DNA of 64,000 nt from Eutrema japonicum (lineage: Eukaryota; Streptophyta; Magnoliopsida; Brassicales; Brassicaceae): positions 34,160,288 to 34,224,287 of the forward strand of contig BSQW01000001.1 in assembly GCA_030161315.1 (NCBI GenBank), in the 5' to 3' direction. The position numbers and the translations under genes are program-made. Below are positions 21,302 to 31,193 of this stretch, piece after piece (the stretch's first letter is position 1; every line of letters starts with the position of its first letter). The notes under the pieces were generated by a model, which did no database searches, was not told the DNA's origin, and saw only the letters and a list, made by a program, of their open reading frames with translations.

Positions 21302-22257
21302 TCACGAGTTAAGCTACAAATCAAATTGTTCTACAATCAAGATCCAGCAGAGGCTCACGAAAAATTGGAATCAAGTCAAGATCAGTTTTCATTTGGAAGA
21401 TATCCAATTTATAAGTCAACGGATCCTCGACTTGCTTCATTTGGAGGATCAACTTATGAACCCAGTCCTCACCTCACTATCTTCGAATTCTTCTTGAGGT
21501 TTGGCCATTTGTTTAAGTTGTGTTGTACTCTTTTTCCTGTATACGGTTTTGTCCCAATGGGTTTTCCGTATAGAGGTTTTAACGAGGCAACCGGCTTACA
21601 CCGTCTAACGGTCTGATCTCTCGAGAATTCCGCGGGGGATTTTTCTGAGGAAATTTTCAGAGGGATTTATTTCCGAGGGACTTTTCCAAGGGACTTTCCC
21701 AGAGGGATTTGTCCGCGGGATTTCTTTGGTGGAATCCCAAAAGTCGTTCAAACTATCATTTATTTTTGTTGTAATTTTCGATGGGTCTTCTATCATTTTC
21801 GAGATTGGCCATTGACTTTCTTTTTGATTTTTTTCTCTTTATATTTCCCTTGTAAGCCAGCCACGAATTTAACAATCATTTTTATCAAATTATTTCAGAG
21901 TTTATACTCTTTTCTCTCGATTTCTTTGAAGGTTATTCATAGAAATTGTTTTCGGTTTATCGAGTGTCTTCCTCAACATTTCGACGCAACCTTCGATCCT
22001 TTGTTTGTTCGATTCTTCTCGTAATAAGGGTCATAGAGATTTTCGGGTTAAAACCCACGCTTTATCCTCCTTATTCCCGGATCCCTCAAGCATCGCAGCC
22101 CCCGCCTCGTTTCAAATCATTCATTATCGATTGGGCCTAAGGATTTTCGAGTTCATCACTCACGCCTTAGCATCTTTCTTTGTGGATTCTTTGAAGTCAA
22201 GGATTATCCGGAATCCACCGTACTTTGAGCAAGCCGGTCCTTAGTCGATTCGTATCA
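21302..22257 (+). repeat. 5' LTR of element B, second part
   Basis: This continues the LTR interrupted by the CACTA and matches 25416-26372, ending GATTCGTATCA. It includes a run of repeated GAGGGATTT/GGGACTTT units at 21635-21720, which differ in number from the other LTR. Confidence 0.9.
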
Positions 22258-22259
22258 AG

Positions 22260-22272
22260 TGGTATCGGAGAC
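22260..22272 (+). other. Primer binding site of element B, initiator-Met-like
   Basis: TGGTATCGGAGAC lies two bases after the LTR end. It resembles TGGTATCAGAGC, the plant initiator-Met primer site, with mismatches. Confidence 0.65.
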
Positions 22273-22545
22273 ACTTGCTCTAAAAATCGGTTAGATCTAT
22301 CCATTCTATCTTATCATCTTCTTCGAAATTTTTGGTTTTTTTTTGTTTTTTTTGTTTTGCTTGAATTAAATCAAAAACCTATAAAAACAAAATTATAGAT
22401 CTGTAATGTAGATTTAAAAGTCTAATTTTTAAAATTCAAATAAAAAAAATTCGCTTATGTGAAATTTTGAAAATTTCATATTTTTTGTGATTTTCTGAAT
22501 TTTTGCATACACTAAAAAGTTGTTTGATTTTGTGCGAGGAACAAA

Positions 22546-22869
22546 ATGTCTTATGAAAGAAAAACCGGTATCTCACGGTCGAGAAGAGAACGAGACGCCG
22601 CCATGGATCGCAAGGTGGACGCCATAACTCAAATAATAATTGAGATGATGGATCGCATGGACACTCTCGAGGGGAGGACTCCGAGAAGGGAGGAGGTTGA
22701 TTCCGCACCTATTTATGACGACTATAAGGAGGAAGAGCTACTTGTAGCTAGGCGAGTTCTTCTTTCTCAAGATCAAAGGAAGAAAGAAAGCACTGTGAGT
22801 GAATCCCTAAACACTACTCACCAAAAAGAAAAAAAAGAGCCTGAGAGAAACCAAGCTAAAGGCCTTTGA
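22546..22869 (+). pseudogene. gag-like N-terminal ORF of element B
   Basis: The ATG at 22546 (MSYERKTGISRSRRERD) opens a 107-codon frame with a basic start, a helical segment (ITQIIIEMMDRMDTLEG) and a charged tail. This resembles the beginning of plant gypsy gag proteins, but no capsid domain or zinc knuckle follows. I cannot assign a function beyond position and style. Confidence 0.5.
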
Positions 22870-22879
22870 GAGCAAACCC

Positions 22880-23990
22880 GTGAGAACTTCAAATTTTCTT
22901 GTGAGAAACGATGAGGTTAAGAGTTCTTTGTCGTCAAAACAACCTTTGATTATTTTTGACTATAAAAAAGCTTTTATTAACTTGACTAATCTTACACCGG
23001 TGCTGCCGAGTGAAGTGACTATTATTTTGCAGGGTTATAAAGATGTTTTCCAAAAAGACAACTCAAGAAGTTTACCACCGACCCACGGAAATGAGCATCA
23101 TATTGTCTTTGATCCCGGAGCACCATTTGAGGTATTTTCCTATGGCATCCAGTGCAAACAAAGTAAGAAAACGTTGTGACTAATGACATGTCTAAGAGGT
23201 ATGAATTACTTTCTATTTCTAAAGCTAAGTTGCTAGATTTTGAACACAACAAGGAGCATTACGTTTCATATACTGATTTTGAAGATGTGTTTCAATCTTG
23301 TGAAAAATTGGCACATAGGAAGTTTTTTAGACATTGAGATTTTATTTTTGACAAGGATAAGCTGTGTGATCTAAAACGAAATTTGAGAACTTCTATGCTT
23401 GTTGGTAGATTCTCTAAGATAGCACACTTGAACTCTTGCCTTGAATCTAAAGGAATTTTTCTTATCTTGAGATCTTTCCTAGAGATTTTTGGTATAGTTC
23501 ACCTTGATAACATTCTGATCTACAACAAAATATTTGAAAATCATGTTGATCATTTGAAGCTTGTTGTGGATGGTTTAGAAGAAAAATCGATTCCTAGATT
23601 GAAGAAGTATACCTTTTGCACATATGATTTTGTGTTTAAGAAAACTCCTATGAGTTTCACTAATCCCACACCGGTGCCACCGAGTGAAAACACTTGTCTT
23701 TTGCAGGACTTTAAGGACGCAACTTCAGAAGACAAAAGGATCGATCGATCTTTAGTTTCCGAGCACCAAAATTACTTGCAACAAATTAGGGAACGTCTAA
23801 ATCTTCGAATTTCAACTGAGGGAGATGATTTTCATCAACCAAGTGAACCTTGTGGAGATTCTAGTCGAGACAGAAATCAATTAGGACGAGCAGAATTCAT
23901 ACTTCCTTTAAAAAAACCCACCGGATGGCCTTATCGTCGCCGAAATGAACGTTAAACTGAATGAGCATCCAAATGATCCAATCTGGTCTA
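22880..23990 (+). pseudogene. Scrambled gypsy pol remnants, module 1
   Basis: Short recognisable pieces of a gypsy pol are strung together in several frames. A pre-RT linker (VTIILQGYKDVF then FDPGAPFEVF) lies at 22,990-23,130. An RT segment (LDNILIYNKIFENHVDHLK, KKYTFCTYDFVFKK) lies at 23,500-23,640, where the catalytic YxDD-type core reads LDNI. A second copy of the linker start (NPTPVPPSENTCLLQDFKD) is at 23,655-23,720. Palm and integrase domains are not complete anywhere. The text between them is not recognised. Confidence 0.6.
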
Positions 23991-24073
23991 AGGGAGGTAA
24001 GTTTTCTCGACCAGTTACATATTTTGAAACTTATGATCATGGTGTTTTGTTGTGAGGACGTACAGGTTCTGTC

Positions 24074-25100
24074 TTGCTTCACAAATCACTTCTCGGACCC
24101 GAGGGAGACCAATTCGGACAAGCAGAAGGAACAGGAGCTGAGGGACTACTGAAACTTGTGAACAATGACCGTTCTGACTTTGAAGCCTCTAGAGAGCATG
24201 AAAAATTTCAAATCCCAGCACCTATCACTTCCAAAACATACAAGAAGTGCTTACAAGGAGCAAACATTAAGGTGAATCCTTATGACATCAAAAAAAGTAA
24301 GGAAATTATTGTTGCTGATACAATAATTCAAAGGTATGATTTACTCTCTACACTCAATGATAATTTTCTATATGTATTTCAGTATTGTGAGAGATTTTTC
24401 TTTGGAAAGTTCTTTAAGCGAAAAGGTTTTCTATTTGATGAGAACAAATCGTGTGAGCTTAATTATGCTTTGAAAAATTTGGTGTTAATTGATAAAATCT
24501 CTAAAAATGCTAGTGCTTCACAACTCGTTGAATCCATCTTTAGGGAAATTGTTTACTTTGATAGCACCCTGAATTTTAATAAACACTTAGATGATCATGC
24601 TGAACCTTTGAAATTTATTTTGGATGATCTAAGTAATAAATTGTTTGCTAATCGAAATGACTATACCTTTTGCACCTATGATCTCTTGTTTCGAGTTTTT
24701 GCTTTGAGTACACAGGGTATACAGGATGAAAAGCTGAAATTTCATGCACCAAAAACATGGCTCTACCATGTGTGGCTTAAGAAAATTATTGTTCTTGAAC
24801 CAATGGAGCGCTTGCAAAACAAGCAACATCAAAAGCAAGCAAACGAAGAGGAGAGCAACGTGATCTTTGAGCCTGGTTATCAGTTTTGGATTCGCAGGAG
24901 AAATGTTTTACAACCCACACAAAGATCAAGCTGATGCCAATAATCGATCGTTCATTTCAAATTTTTAAGCCAACCAATGTCAAAGCTTATAAGAAAAGCT
25001 GGCAAGGTGAGTATATTCTTATTTTAAACCACAATACTTCTAACTTGGATTTTTTTTCTTGCAGATGGTCCTGATTTGAGGACAAATTCTTTTCAAGTGG
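24074..25100 (+). pseudogene. Scrambled gypsy pol remnants, module 2, with integrase C-terminal traces
   Basis: A 286-codon frame (24074-24934) repeats the RT-like block (FNKHLDDHAEPLKFILDDL, NDYTFCTYDLLFRVFALSTQGIQ). It ends with VIFEPGYQFWIRRRNVL, resembling the end of gypsy integrase. It continues in another frame with DRSFQIFKPTNVKAYK and DLRTNSFQVGEDD just before the purine tract, like the C-terminus of chromovirus-type pol. So the 3' end of a pol gene is preserved in outline while the catalytic regions are gone. Confidence 0.6.
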
Positions 25101-25107
25101 GAGAGGA

Positions 25108-26372
25108 TGATATGATCCTGGAAAGCATCAAGGAGGAACAGCGTGAACCAGAACTTCATCAAATATGCCACACAAGCCGCATAGGAGTCAACAAGAATAT
25201 ATGTGCCTTTCTTGGAGAATACGGAATGAACCACGAAGATTCAAAGAATGAGACCACTTGGAAAACATTCTCAGGTCACCCAGAGCACACTATGAAGTGG
25301 AATCAGTCCATTTGGAGCTCAAACGAATGTGTTATTGAATTTACAAATCGGTTGATTCCCAGCTTACCTGATTTGGACACACCAGCCTTAATTGGAAGTT
25401 TCCAAGACGACCATGACGAGTTAAGCTACGAATCAAATTGTTCTACAATCTTTATCCATCAGAGGCTCACGGAGAATTGGAATCAAGTCAAGATCATTTT
25501 TCATTTGGAAGATATTCAATTTCTAAGTCAACGGATCCTCGACTTGCTTCATTTGGAGGATCAACTTATGCACCCAGTCCTCACCTCACTATCTTCGAAT
25601 TCCTCTTGAGGTTTGGCCGTTTGTGTAAAATGTGCTGTACTATTTTTCCTGTATACGATTTTGTCCCAATGGGTTTTCCGTATAGAGGTTTTAACGAGGC
25701 AACCGGCTTACACCGTCTAACGGTCCGATCTCTCGAGAATTCCGCTGGGGATTTTTTTGAGGGATTTATTTCCGAGGGACTTTTCCGAGGGACTTTCCCG
25801 GGGGGGGGGGGGGGGGGGGGGGGGTTTCCGCGGGATTTCTTTGGCGGAATCCCAAAAGTCGTTCAAACTATCATTTATTTTTGTTGTAATTTTCGATGGG
25901 TCTTCTCTCATTTTCGAGATTGACCATTGACTTTCTCTTTGATTTTTTTCTCTTTATATTTCCCTTGTAAGCCAGCCACGAATTTAACAATCATTTTTAT
26001 CAAATTATTTCAGAGTTTATACTCTTTTCTCTCGATTTCTTTGAATGTTATTCATAGAAATTCTTTTCGGTTTATCGAGTGTCTTCCGCAACACTTCTAC
26101 GCAACCTTCGATCAGTTGTTTGTTCGATTATTCTTGTAATAAGGGGCATAGAGATTTTCGGGTTAATACCCACGCTTTATCATCCTTATTCCCGGATCCC
26201 TCAAGCATCGCAGCCACCGCCTCGTTTCAAATCATTCATTATCGATTAGGCCTAAGGATTTCCGAGTTCATCACTCACGCCTTAGCATCTTTCTTTGTGG
26301 ATTCTTTGAAGTCAATGATTATCCAGCCTCCACCGTACCATGAGTAAGCCGGTCCTTTGTCGATTCGTATCA
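25108..26372 (+). repeat. 3' LTR of element B
   Basis: It starts TGATATGATCC after the purine tract and ends GATTCGTATCA, followed by the target duplication aatcc (26373-26377). A homopolymer of 25 G at 25800-25824 replaces a short GGGATTT-type repeat present in the other LTR. Confidence 0.9.
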
Positions 26373-26699
26373 AATCCCTTGACGTTTTTGGTATGCATTT
26401 GTCGCGTCACCTTTTCCAACAACATGCCTAGCTCTAAGAGGGTGGTTAGGACGGTGATGGTTTCTATTGCCACCACCTCCTTGATTGTTGCCGTGTCCAT
26501 CCCCATTCCCACCGTTCCTTTGGTGGGGAATGGGTTCATTGATGTTCCCAAGTGGAACATTCTCAAAGTGCTCCATGTCGTTACCAACCTCTTCTTGAAC
26601 TCTCACACGGTTCCTTCTTGCTCTTGAACCCCTCTCAGGTTGATCAATATCGTCCCTTGGTTGTATGAGATTGGTATTGCCACGGGAACGGGTATGCAT
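26373..26699 (-). pseudogene. gag N-terminus of element A
   Basis: The minus-strand ATG at 26699 gives MHTRSRGNTNLIQPRDD, then an Arg-rich and Gly/Asn/His-rich segment. It ends at AYQKRQG where element B inserted. The reading frame joins the gag at 13412 across one copy of aatcc. The leader just upstream (GGTGTATGCAT) matches the leader of the Athila-like gag at 5646. Confidence 0.85.
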
Positions 26700-26808
26700 A
26701 CACCTATAGAGAGGAAAAGCAATGGGAAGTGAAGAAGATTAGTAACTTAGTAGAAAATAATACTTAAGCTCACTAAGAACCTAAATCTCAATGTTAAAAC
26801 AAATCCCA

Positions 26809-26826
26809 ATATGGCAACGTCGCCAA
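26809..26826 (-). other. Primer binding site of element A, tRNA-Asp-like
   Basis: The minus strand reads TTTGGCGACGTTGCCATA just inside the LTR end at 26829. It is close to the Athila primer site with a few substitutions. Confidence 0.6.
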
Positions 26827-26828
26827 AT

Positions 26829-28958
26829 TGATACAAGACTTTTTAGTCTCTATGAGGTATCAATACCCCCAATACGATGTAGTAAAGAGGTTATATATCC
26901 ATAATTGGGATTATTATAATCACTAAGAATGCAAGGCACTTAAAGTAAGTTAAGCTAAACAAGTGTGGTTTGTTGTTAAGTATCCAATTTCGAATTAAGC
27001 ATAGCACTAAACAAGATTGTAAATCAATAAGCAAAAGCGAATCCTAAGATGGGGTTATCGACTTTAGGTAATCCAAGCACAATTCATGGTGTTCTTTCAC
27101 TAAAATAAGCTTTCCCTAGGCATTAGATCTCTAATATTGATTAGTACTTTCTCAAGAAACTCATCACTATGTTAATTATCAAATTCATTAGCAAATCGTC
27201 ATTTGTGGATTATCAATTAGCAAGCATTAAAAATAATAACAAGATCAACCAAAATACACCCTAGACAACTAATCCCTTAGGCTATGAGCATAAATCCCTT
27301 AGGCTAGCTAGGAGCATAAATCCCTTGAATAGTTCATGAAATGCCTTATGATCTAGATCTACTTTCCCAAGCTAGATCTAGCATTATGGGCACTATTCAA
27401 GAAGGGAATAAAGATAATCTAACCCTAAACACCTTAAATCATGCAATGGATCACCCAAATCTACCCCATCTCTAGATCCTAAAAAGACTACTCAAGATCC
27501 ATCAAGAACATCTCAAAATCGATATGGATAGGAGATGAATCCATTGATGGGTGATGAATAATCAATAAGAAAAGAAGATAGATGGAAGAGATTCAATTAG
27601 ATAAACACCTAAATGCATCAACTTCAAAGATATCTCTTACAAAAATCCAAGTTCTCTGTCAAATGGGGAAAGGTTTTTGACTAACAAAAAGCATGCTAAA
27701 TAAATTTAGTGTTTTAGAATATTTATAATAAAAAGAGGGGAACTGGGTCAATCTGGAACAAACCGGAAGTTTGAGTTGATTCGAATGACCTGTCATCCGA
27801 ATGACCTGAATCAAACTCCTGTAGACAGCTAACTCGTCCCTCTACAACTCTTATAAAGAACGTTTGAGTTGATTCATACCGGAAGGCCTTCGTTTTGCCG
27901 GTTCTTTGGACGGTGTCATCTTCTCTCGGCTAGACGGACATACCTTCAGTAAATCCATCTTAGCTCCCTATCCATACGTCCAAATAACCCGATTCAAACT
28001 CCTTTATAAATCTGATTCACTCTTCTACAACTTCTATGAAAACTGTTGAAGCTGAATCGGAATGTAAGGTCCCCGTCTGGCCACATCTTTGAGACACGGA
28101 GCCGGGATGAGGGGTTTTAGGTGAAAGCAAGTGATCCCGCGGGAAATTGGTCCAGGACAGGCAGCTGTGATTTCCCCTGCCGAGGGAAAGTTTCAGCACC
28201 GGCTCTGAGGGATTTCTTGTGCCGGCTTTGTCTTGCCCGGGACGGTGCTGAGGGAAAATTCTCCGAGGGAGAAAGATGCAATCCCGGGGAAGATCAGTCC
28301 GGGACACGCAGCCGGGATTTCCCCTGCCGAGGGAAAGTTTCAGCACCGGCTCTGAGGGATTTCTTGTGCCGGCTTCTTCATGGCCGGGACGGTACTGAGG
28401 GAAAATTCTCAGAGGGAGAAAGATGCAATCCCGGGGAAGATCAGTCTGGGACACGCAGCCGGGATTTTCCCTGCCCGAGGAAAGTCTTCGTGCCGGCTGA
28501 GGGGAAAGTCTTGGTGCCGACCGGTGCTGAGTGGAAATCCGAGGGAGAAAATCTTGGCGTCGGGGGAAATAGAGACTCCTTAGACAATCAGCCATATCTC
28601 TCAAACCACATATCTGAATGGCCTGAATCCAACTATGGTAGACAGCTGACTCCTTCCTCTACATCTTCTATGAAGACCATTGAGGCTGATTCAATTCGTA
28701 GGTCCTTCGTCCAGACAGATCTTTCCGGCATCTCGGATGGACTTTTCTCTCCTCTTAGGTCCAACTCTCCAAATATGTCTAATTGCCTCCAATCACCTAG
28801 TGAATACTCTAAAACATGCAAGAATGCACTAATCCTAATGCAAATACATAATACTCTAAATGAGACCTAAATGCAAGACAAGATCATGATTATGCATGTG
28901 AATTACACAAAACTCTAAATGAAATGCATGCTAAAACATGCAATATATGAGTATATCA
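26829..28958 (-). repeat. LTR of element A, 2.1 kb, with internal repeats
   Basis: The bounds are TGATACAAG at 26829 and GTATATCA at 28958, i.e. TGATATAC...CTTGTATCA in element orientation. The right two-thirds contain repeated modules: three degenerate copies of a block of about 100 bp (near 27,780-27,900, 27,985-28,090 and 28,610-28,720) and a GC-rich tandem array. It abuts Tat-type RNase H sequence at 28960. Confidence 0.7.
28117..28570. repeat. GC-rich tandem repeat, about 148 bp unit, three copies
   Basis: The segment CCCCTGCCGAGGGAAAGTTT recurs at 28173 and 28321 and as a variant near 28469. Other shared words are CACCGGCTCTGAGGGATTTC and GATGCAATCCCGGGGAAGAT. The array is much richer in G+C than the surrounding LTR. 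It is open in two frames by composition but codes for nothing I recognise. Confidence 0.85.
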
Positions 28959-28959
28959 C

Positions 28960-30620
28960 AGTCTTTCCGGCTGACATTCCCAGCTTCGAATAACGAAGCA
29001 GAATACGAAGCCTTGATTGCCGGTTTAAAACTCCGGCTGGTGGCGAATCAGTTCGATGGAGAATACGAATCCAGAGACAAGAGGATGGAGGCCTATCTAA
29101 AGATTGTCTAGGAATTTTCCAAACAATTAAATGAGTTCACACTCACTCGAATCCCTCGCGGTGAGAATACCCAAGTAGACGCCCTAGCCGCTCTAGCATC
29201 AACATCGGACCCTGGTCTCAAAAGAGTGATCCCTGTCGAATTCATTGAGAATCCGAGCAACGGTTCATATGAAATCTGTAACACAATCGACGCACCGGAC
29301 AAACTACCTGTCGAGAACGAGGCAACGGATATGGACGTCGACATGCAACACGAAGGGAAGTATGGCTGCGATAAAGAATGGATGGGACCCATTCGTGCTT
29401 ACATCATGGACGGAGAGGTACCGCCAGAAAAAATGGGCCGCCCGAAAACTCAAGGCGTATGCAGCTCGATATATCCTGATAGAAGGAGACGTTTTCAAAT
29501 AGAAATTCTCAGGACCACTAATGACATGCGTCAAGGAGCTCAAGCAAAGAGGATAATGGAGGAAGTCCATAGCGGCTCATGTGGCAACCATTCCGGTGGA
29601 CGAGCCCACACCATCAAAATCAAACGACTCGGCTACTATTGGCCAACTATGGTGAAAGATTGTGAGGAATTCTCTATGAAATGTGAGAAGTGTCAACGAC
29701 ATGCCCCAAAGATTCACCAATCTACAGAGCTGTTGTTATCAATCTCCTCGCCCTACCTATTCATGAGATGGTTCATGGACATCGTAGGCCCGCTTCACAG
29801 GTCAAAGCAAAAGAGATTCATGTTAGTCCTAACATATTACTTCCTCAAATGGATCAAAGCAGACTCCTACGCTAACATCAAGGATGTCGAAGTATAACAC
29901 TTCGTGTGGAAAAACATCATATGCCGACACGGAGTCCCCTAAGAAATTATCACAGCTCTCAATTTATCTCAACAAGGTTCGAACCATTCTGCGAAAAATG
30001 GAAGATATGACTAAAGTAGTCAACACCACGTCGCTCGCAAGGAAACAAACATGCATAAGCAGCCAACAAAACCATCCTCGATGGCCTGAAAAAGCGTCTT
30101 GATGAGAAAAAGGGCCGATGGGCCGACGAACTAGAAAGCGTGCTCTGGTCTTATCGAACTACCCCGCGCCGCGCCATAGGAGAAACAGCTTTTGCCATCG
30201 TATATGGAACTTAGTGAGTGATTCTCCCCGTGGTTGAAATTCCCGGCATACGTCGCAAACTCCTACCCGGGTAAGAAGGACTCAATCACTTGATGCTCCT
30301 CGATGGTTTGGATTTACTAAACGAAAGTCGTGACCAAGCCCTTGTCCACATACAAAACTACCAACAAGCAACAGCCAAATACTACAACTCCAACGTTCGG
30401 AGCACAAGATTCAATGTAGGAGACCTAGTACTTCGCAAAGTTTTTCAGAACACAACCGAACACAACGCTGGTATGCTCGGCGCCAATTAGGAAGGACCTT
30501 ACAAAATCACCAAGGTGTGTACGGGCTCGCCAACATGTCTGACGTTCCAACCCCAAGATCATGGAACGCAATGCACCTCAAGAAGTACTATCACTAAAAC
30601 AACGACGTCCCAAAACAGGA
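28960..30620 (+). pseudogene. Tat-type gypsy RNase H and integrase remnant
   Basis: This begins inside RNase H (ASNNEAEYEALIAGLKLRLVANQFDGEYE), where a stop after AYLKIV breaks the frame at about 29110. RIPRGENTQVDALAALAS and a connector follow. The integrase zinc-binding region has H and C motifs (EVHSGSCGNHSGGRAHTIKI, CEKCQRHAPKIHQ). The catalytic core begins WFMDIVGPLHRSKQKRFMLV. The second catalytic segment near 29,945 is damaged, so the expected DNG motif is absent. Distal pieces read WADELESVLWSYRTTPR, YYNSNVRSTRFNVGDLVLRKVF and EGPYKITKV. The product would have degraded the RNA of the hybrid and integrated element DNA. No RT lies to the left: the LTR of element A begins immediately upstream. 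Confidence 0.88.
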
Positions 30621-31155
30621 ACTACGAGACGACTTGATCCCTGCAAAGGGTACCTAGGCAACCAATCTTCGGAAAGGTTCAGCATTCATTCTCGTCTTTG
30701 TTCAATACATTGTGCTCAAACAGAGGGGGGGGGGGAGTGGGTACGTATACACATACTTCCATCTTTTGTAAACATGACTTTTTATCAATACATTGCGCTT
30801 GCACTCATCCCCGTCTGTTGATGGCCCCAACAACGAGCTCATACATCCTCTTCGGATTTCAACCCACATCCTATTAAGTATCACGGTTCTTTTACAATCC
30901 ACCACAGAGGAAGGAAAAAAATATATCTCGACCAAAGTCTAAACCCATTAACTAATCGCTTCACAGCACACTGGTCTTTAACGCCTTAACAGTACTAAAC
31001 ATATTGGTTCAAAAACACATTGTTTAGTGTGAGGTTTGGACGCGCCTCGGCACTGCCAAAATAAAAAAAAACTCCACACGAAAAACAACTCGTCATTATA
31101 TTTCTTAAAACAAAACACTTAACACCGAGTACAAATCTAACAACACTTTACAAAA

Positions 31156-31187
<32 letters not shown>

Positions 31188-31193
31188 ACGACG
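30621..31193. other. Spacer downstream of Tat pol
   Basis: No gene is seen. It contains CAATACATTG(C/T)GCTTG-like words at 30698 and 30788, a G12 purine run at 30725-30738 and a (TA)n microsatellite at 31163-31188. Confidence 0.6.

Larger units (their letters stand above)
13413..26372 (+). mobile_element. Element B: degenerate gypsy element carrying a nested CACTA
   Basis: Two LTRs of about 1.26 kb bound this element: 13413-22257 when the CACTA is excluded, and 25108-26372. A 5 bp target duplication aatcc lies at 13408-13412 and 26373-26377. The 3' LTR starts TGATATGATCC; the 5' copy has TTATATGATCC, a mutated first dinucleotide. The primer site at 22260 resembles the initiator-Met type and the purine tract is AAGTGGGAGAGGATGA at about 25095. 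The interior of about 2.85 kb holds only gag-like and scrambled pol-like remnants. LTR copies differ by about 6-7 % in the first 300 bp by eye, so the insertion is old. Confidence 0.88.
11137..28958 (-). mobile_element. Element A: Athila-lineage gypsy element, split by nested insertions
   Basis: On the minus strand the parts run in order: a 2130 bp LTR (28958 to 26829), a tRNA-Asp-like primer site, gag N-terminus (26699-26373), gag main part (13412-12517) and protease (to 11137), continuing at 4306 to about 4160. Element B sits between the two gag parts and the Athila-like element sits in the protease. No pol or 3' LTR is recognised in the window, so the element is truncated. The flanking target duplication cannot be checked. 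Confidence 0.75.

Noticed and set aside
28017..28870. Two overlapping long open frames on opposite strands
   Set aside because: They come from the GC-rich tandem repeat in the LTR. Both translations are repetitive and lack recognisable domains.
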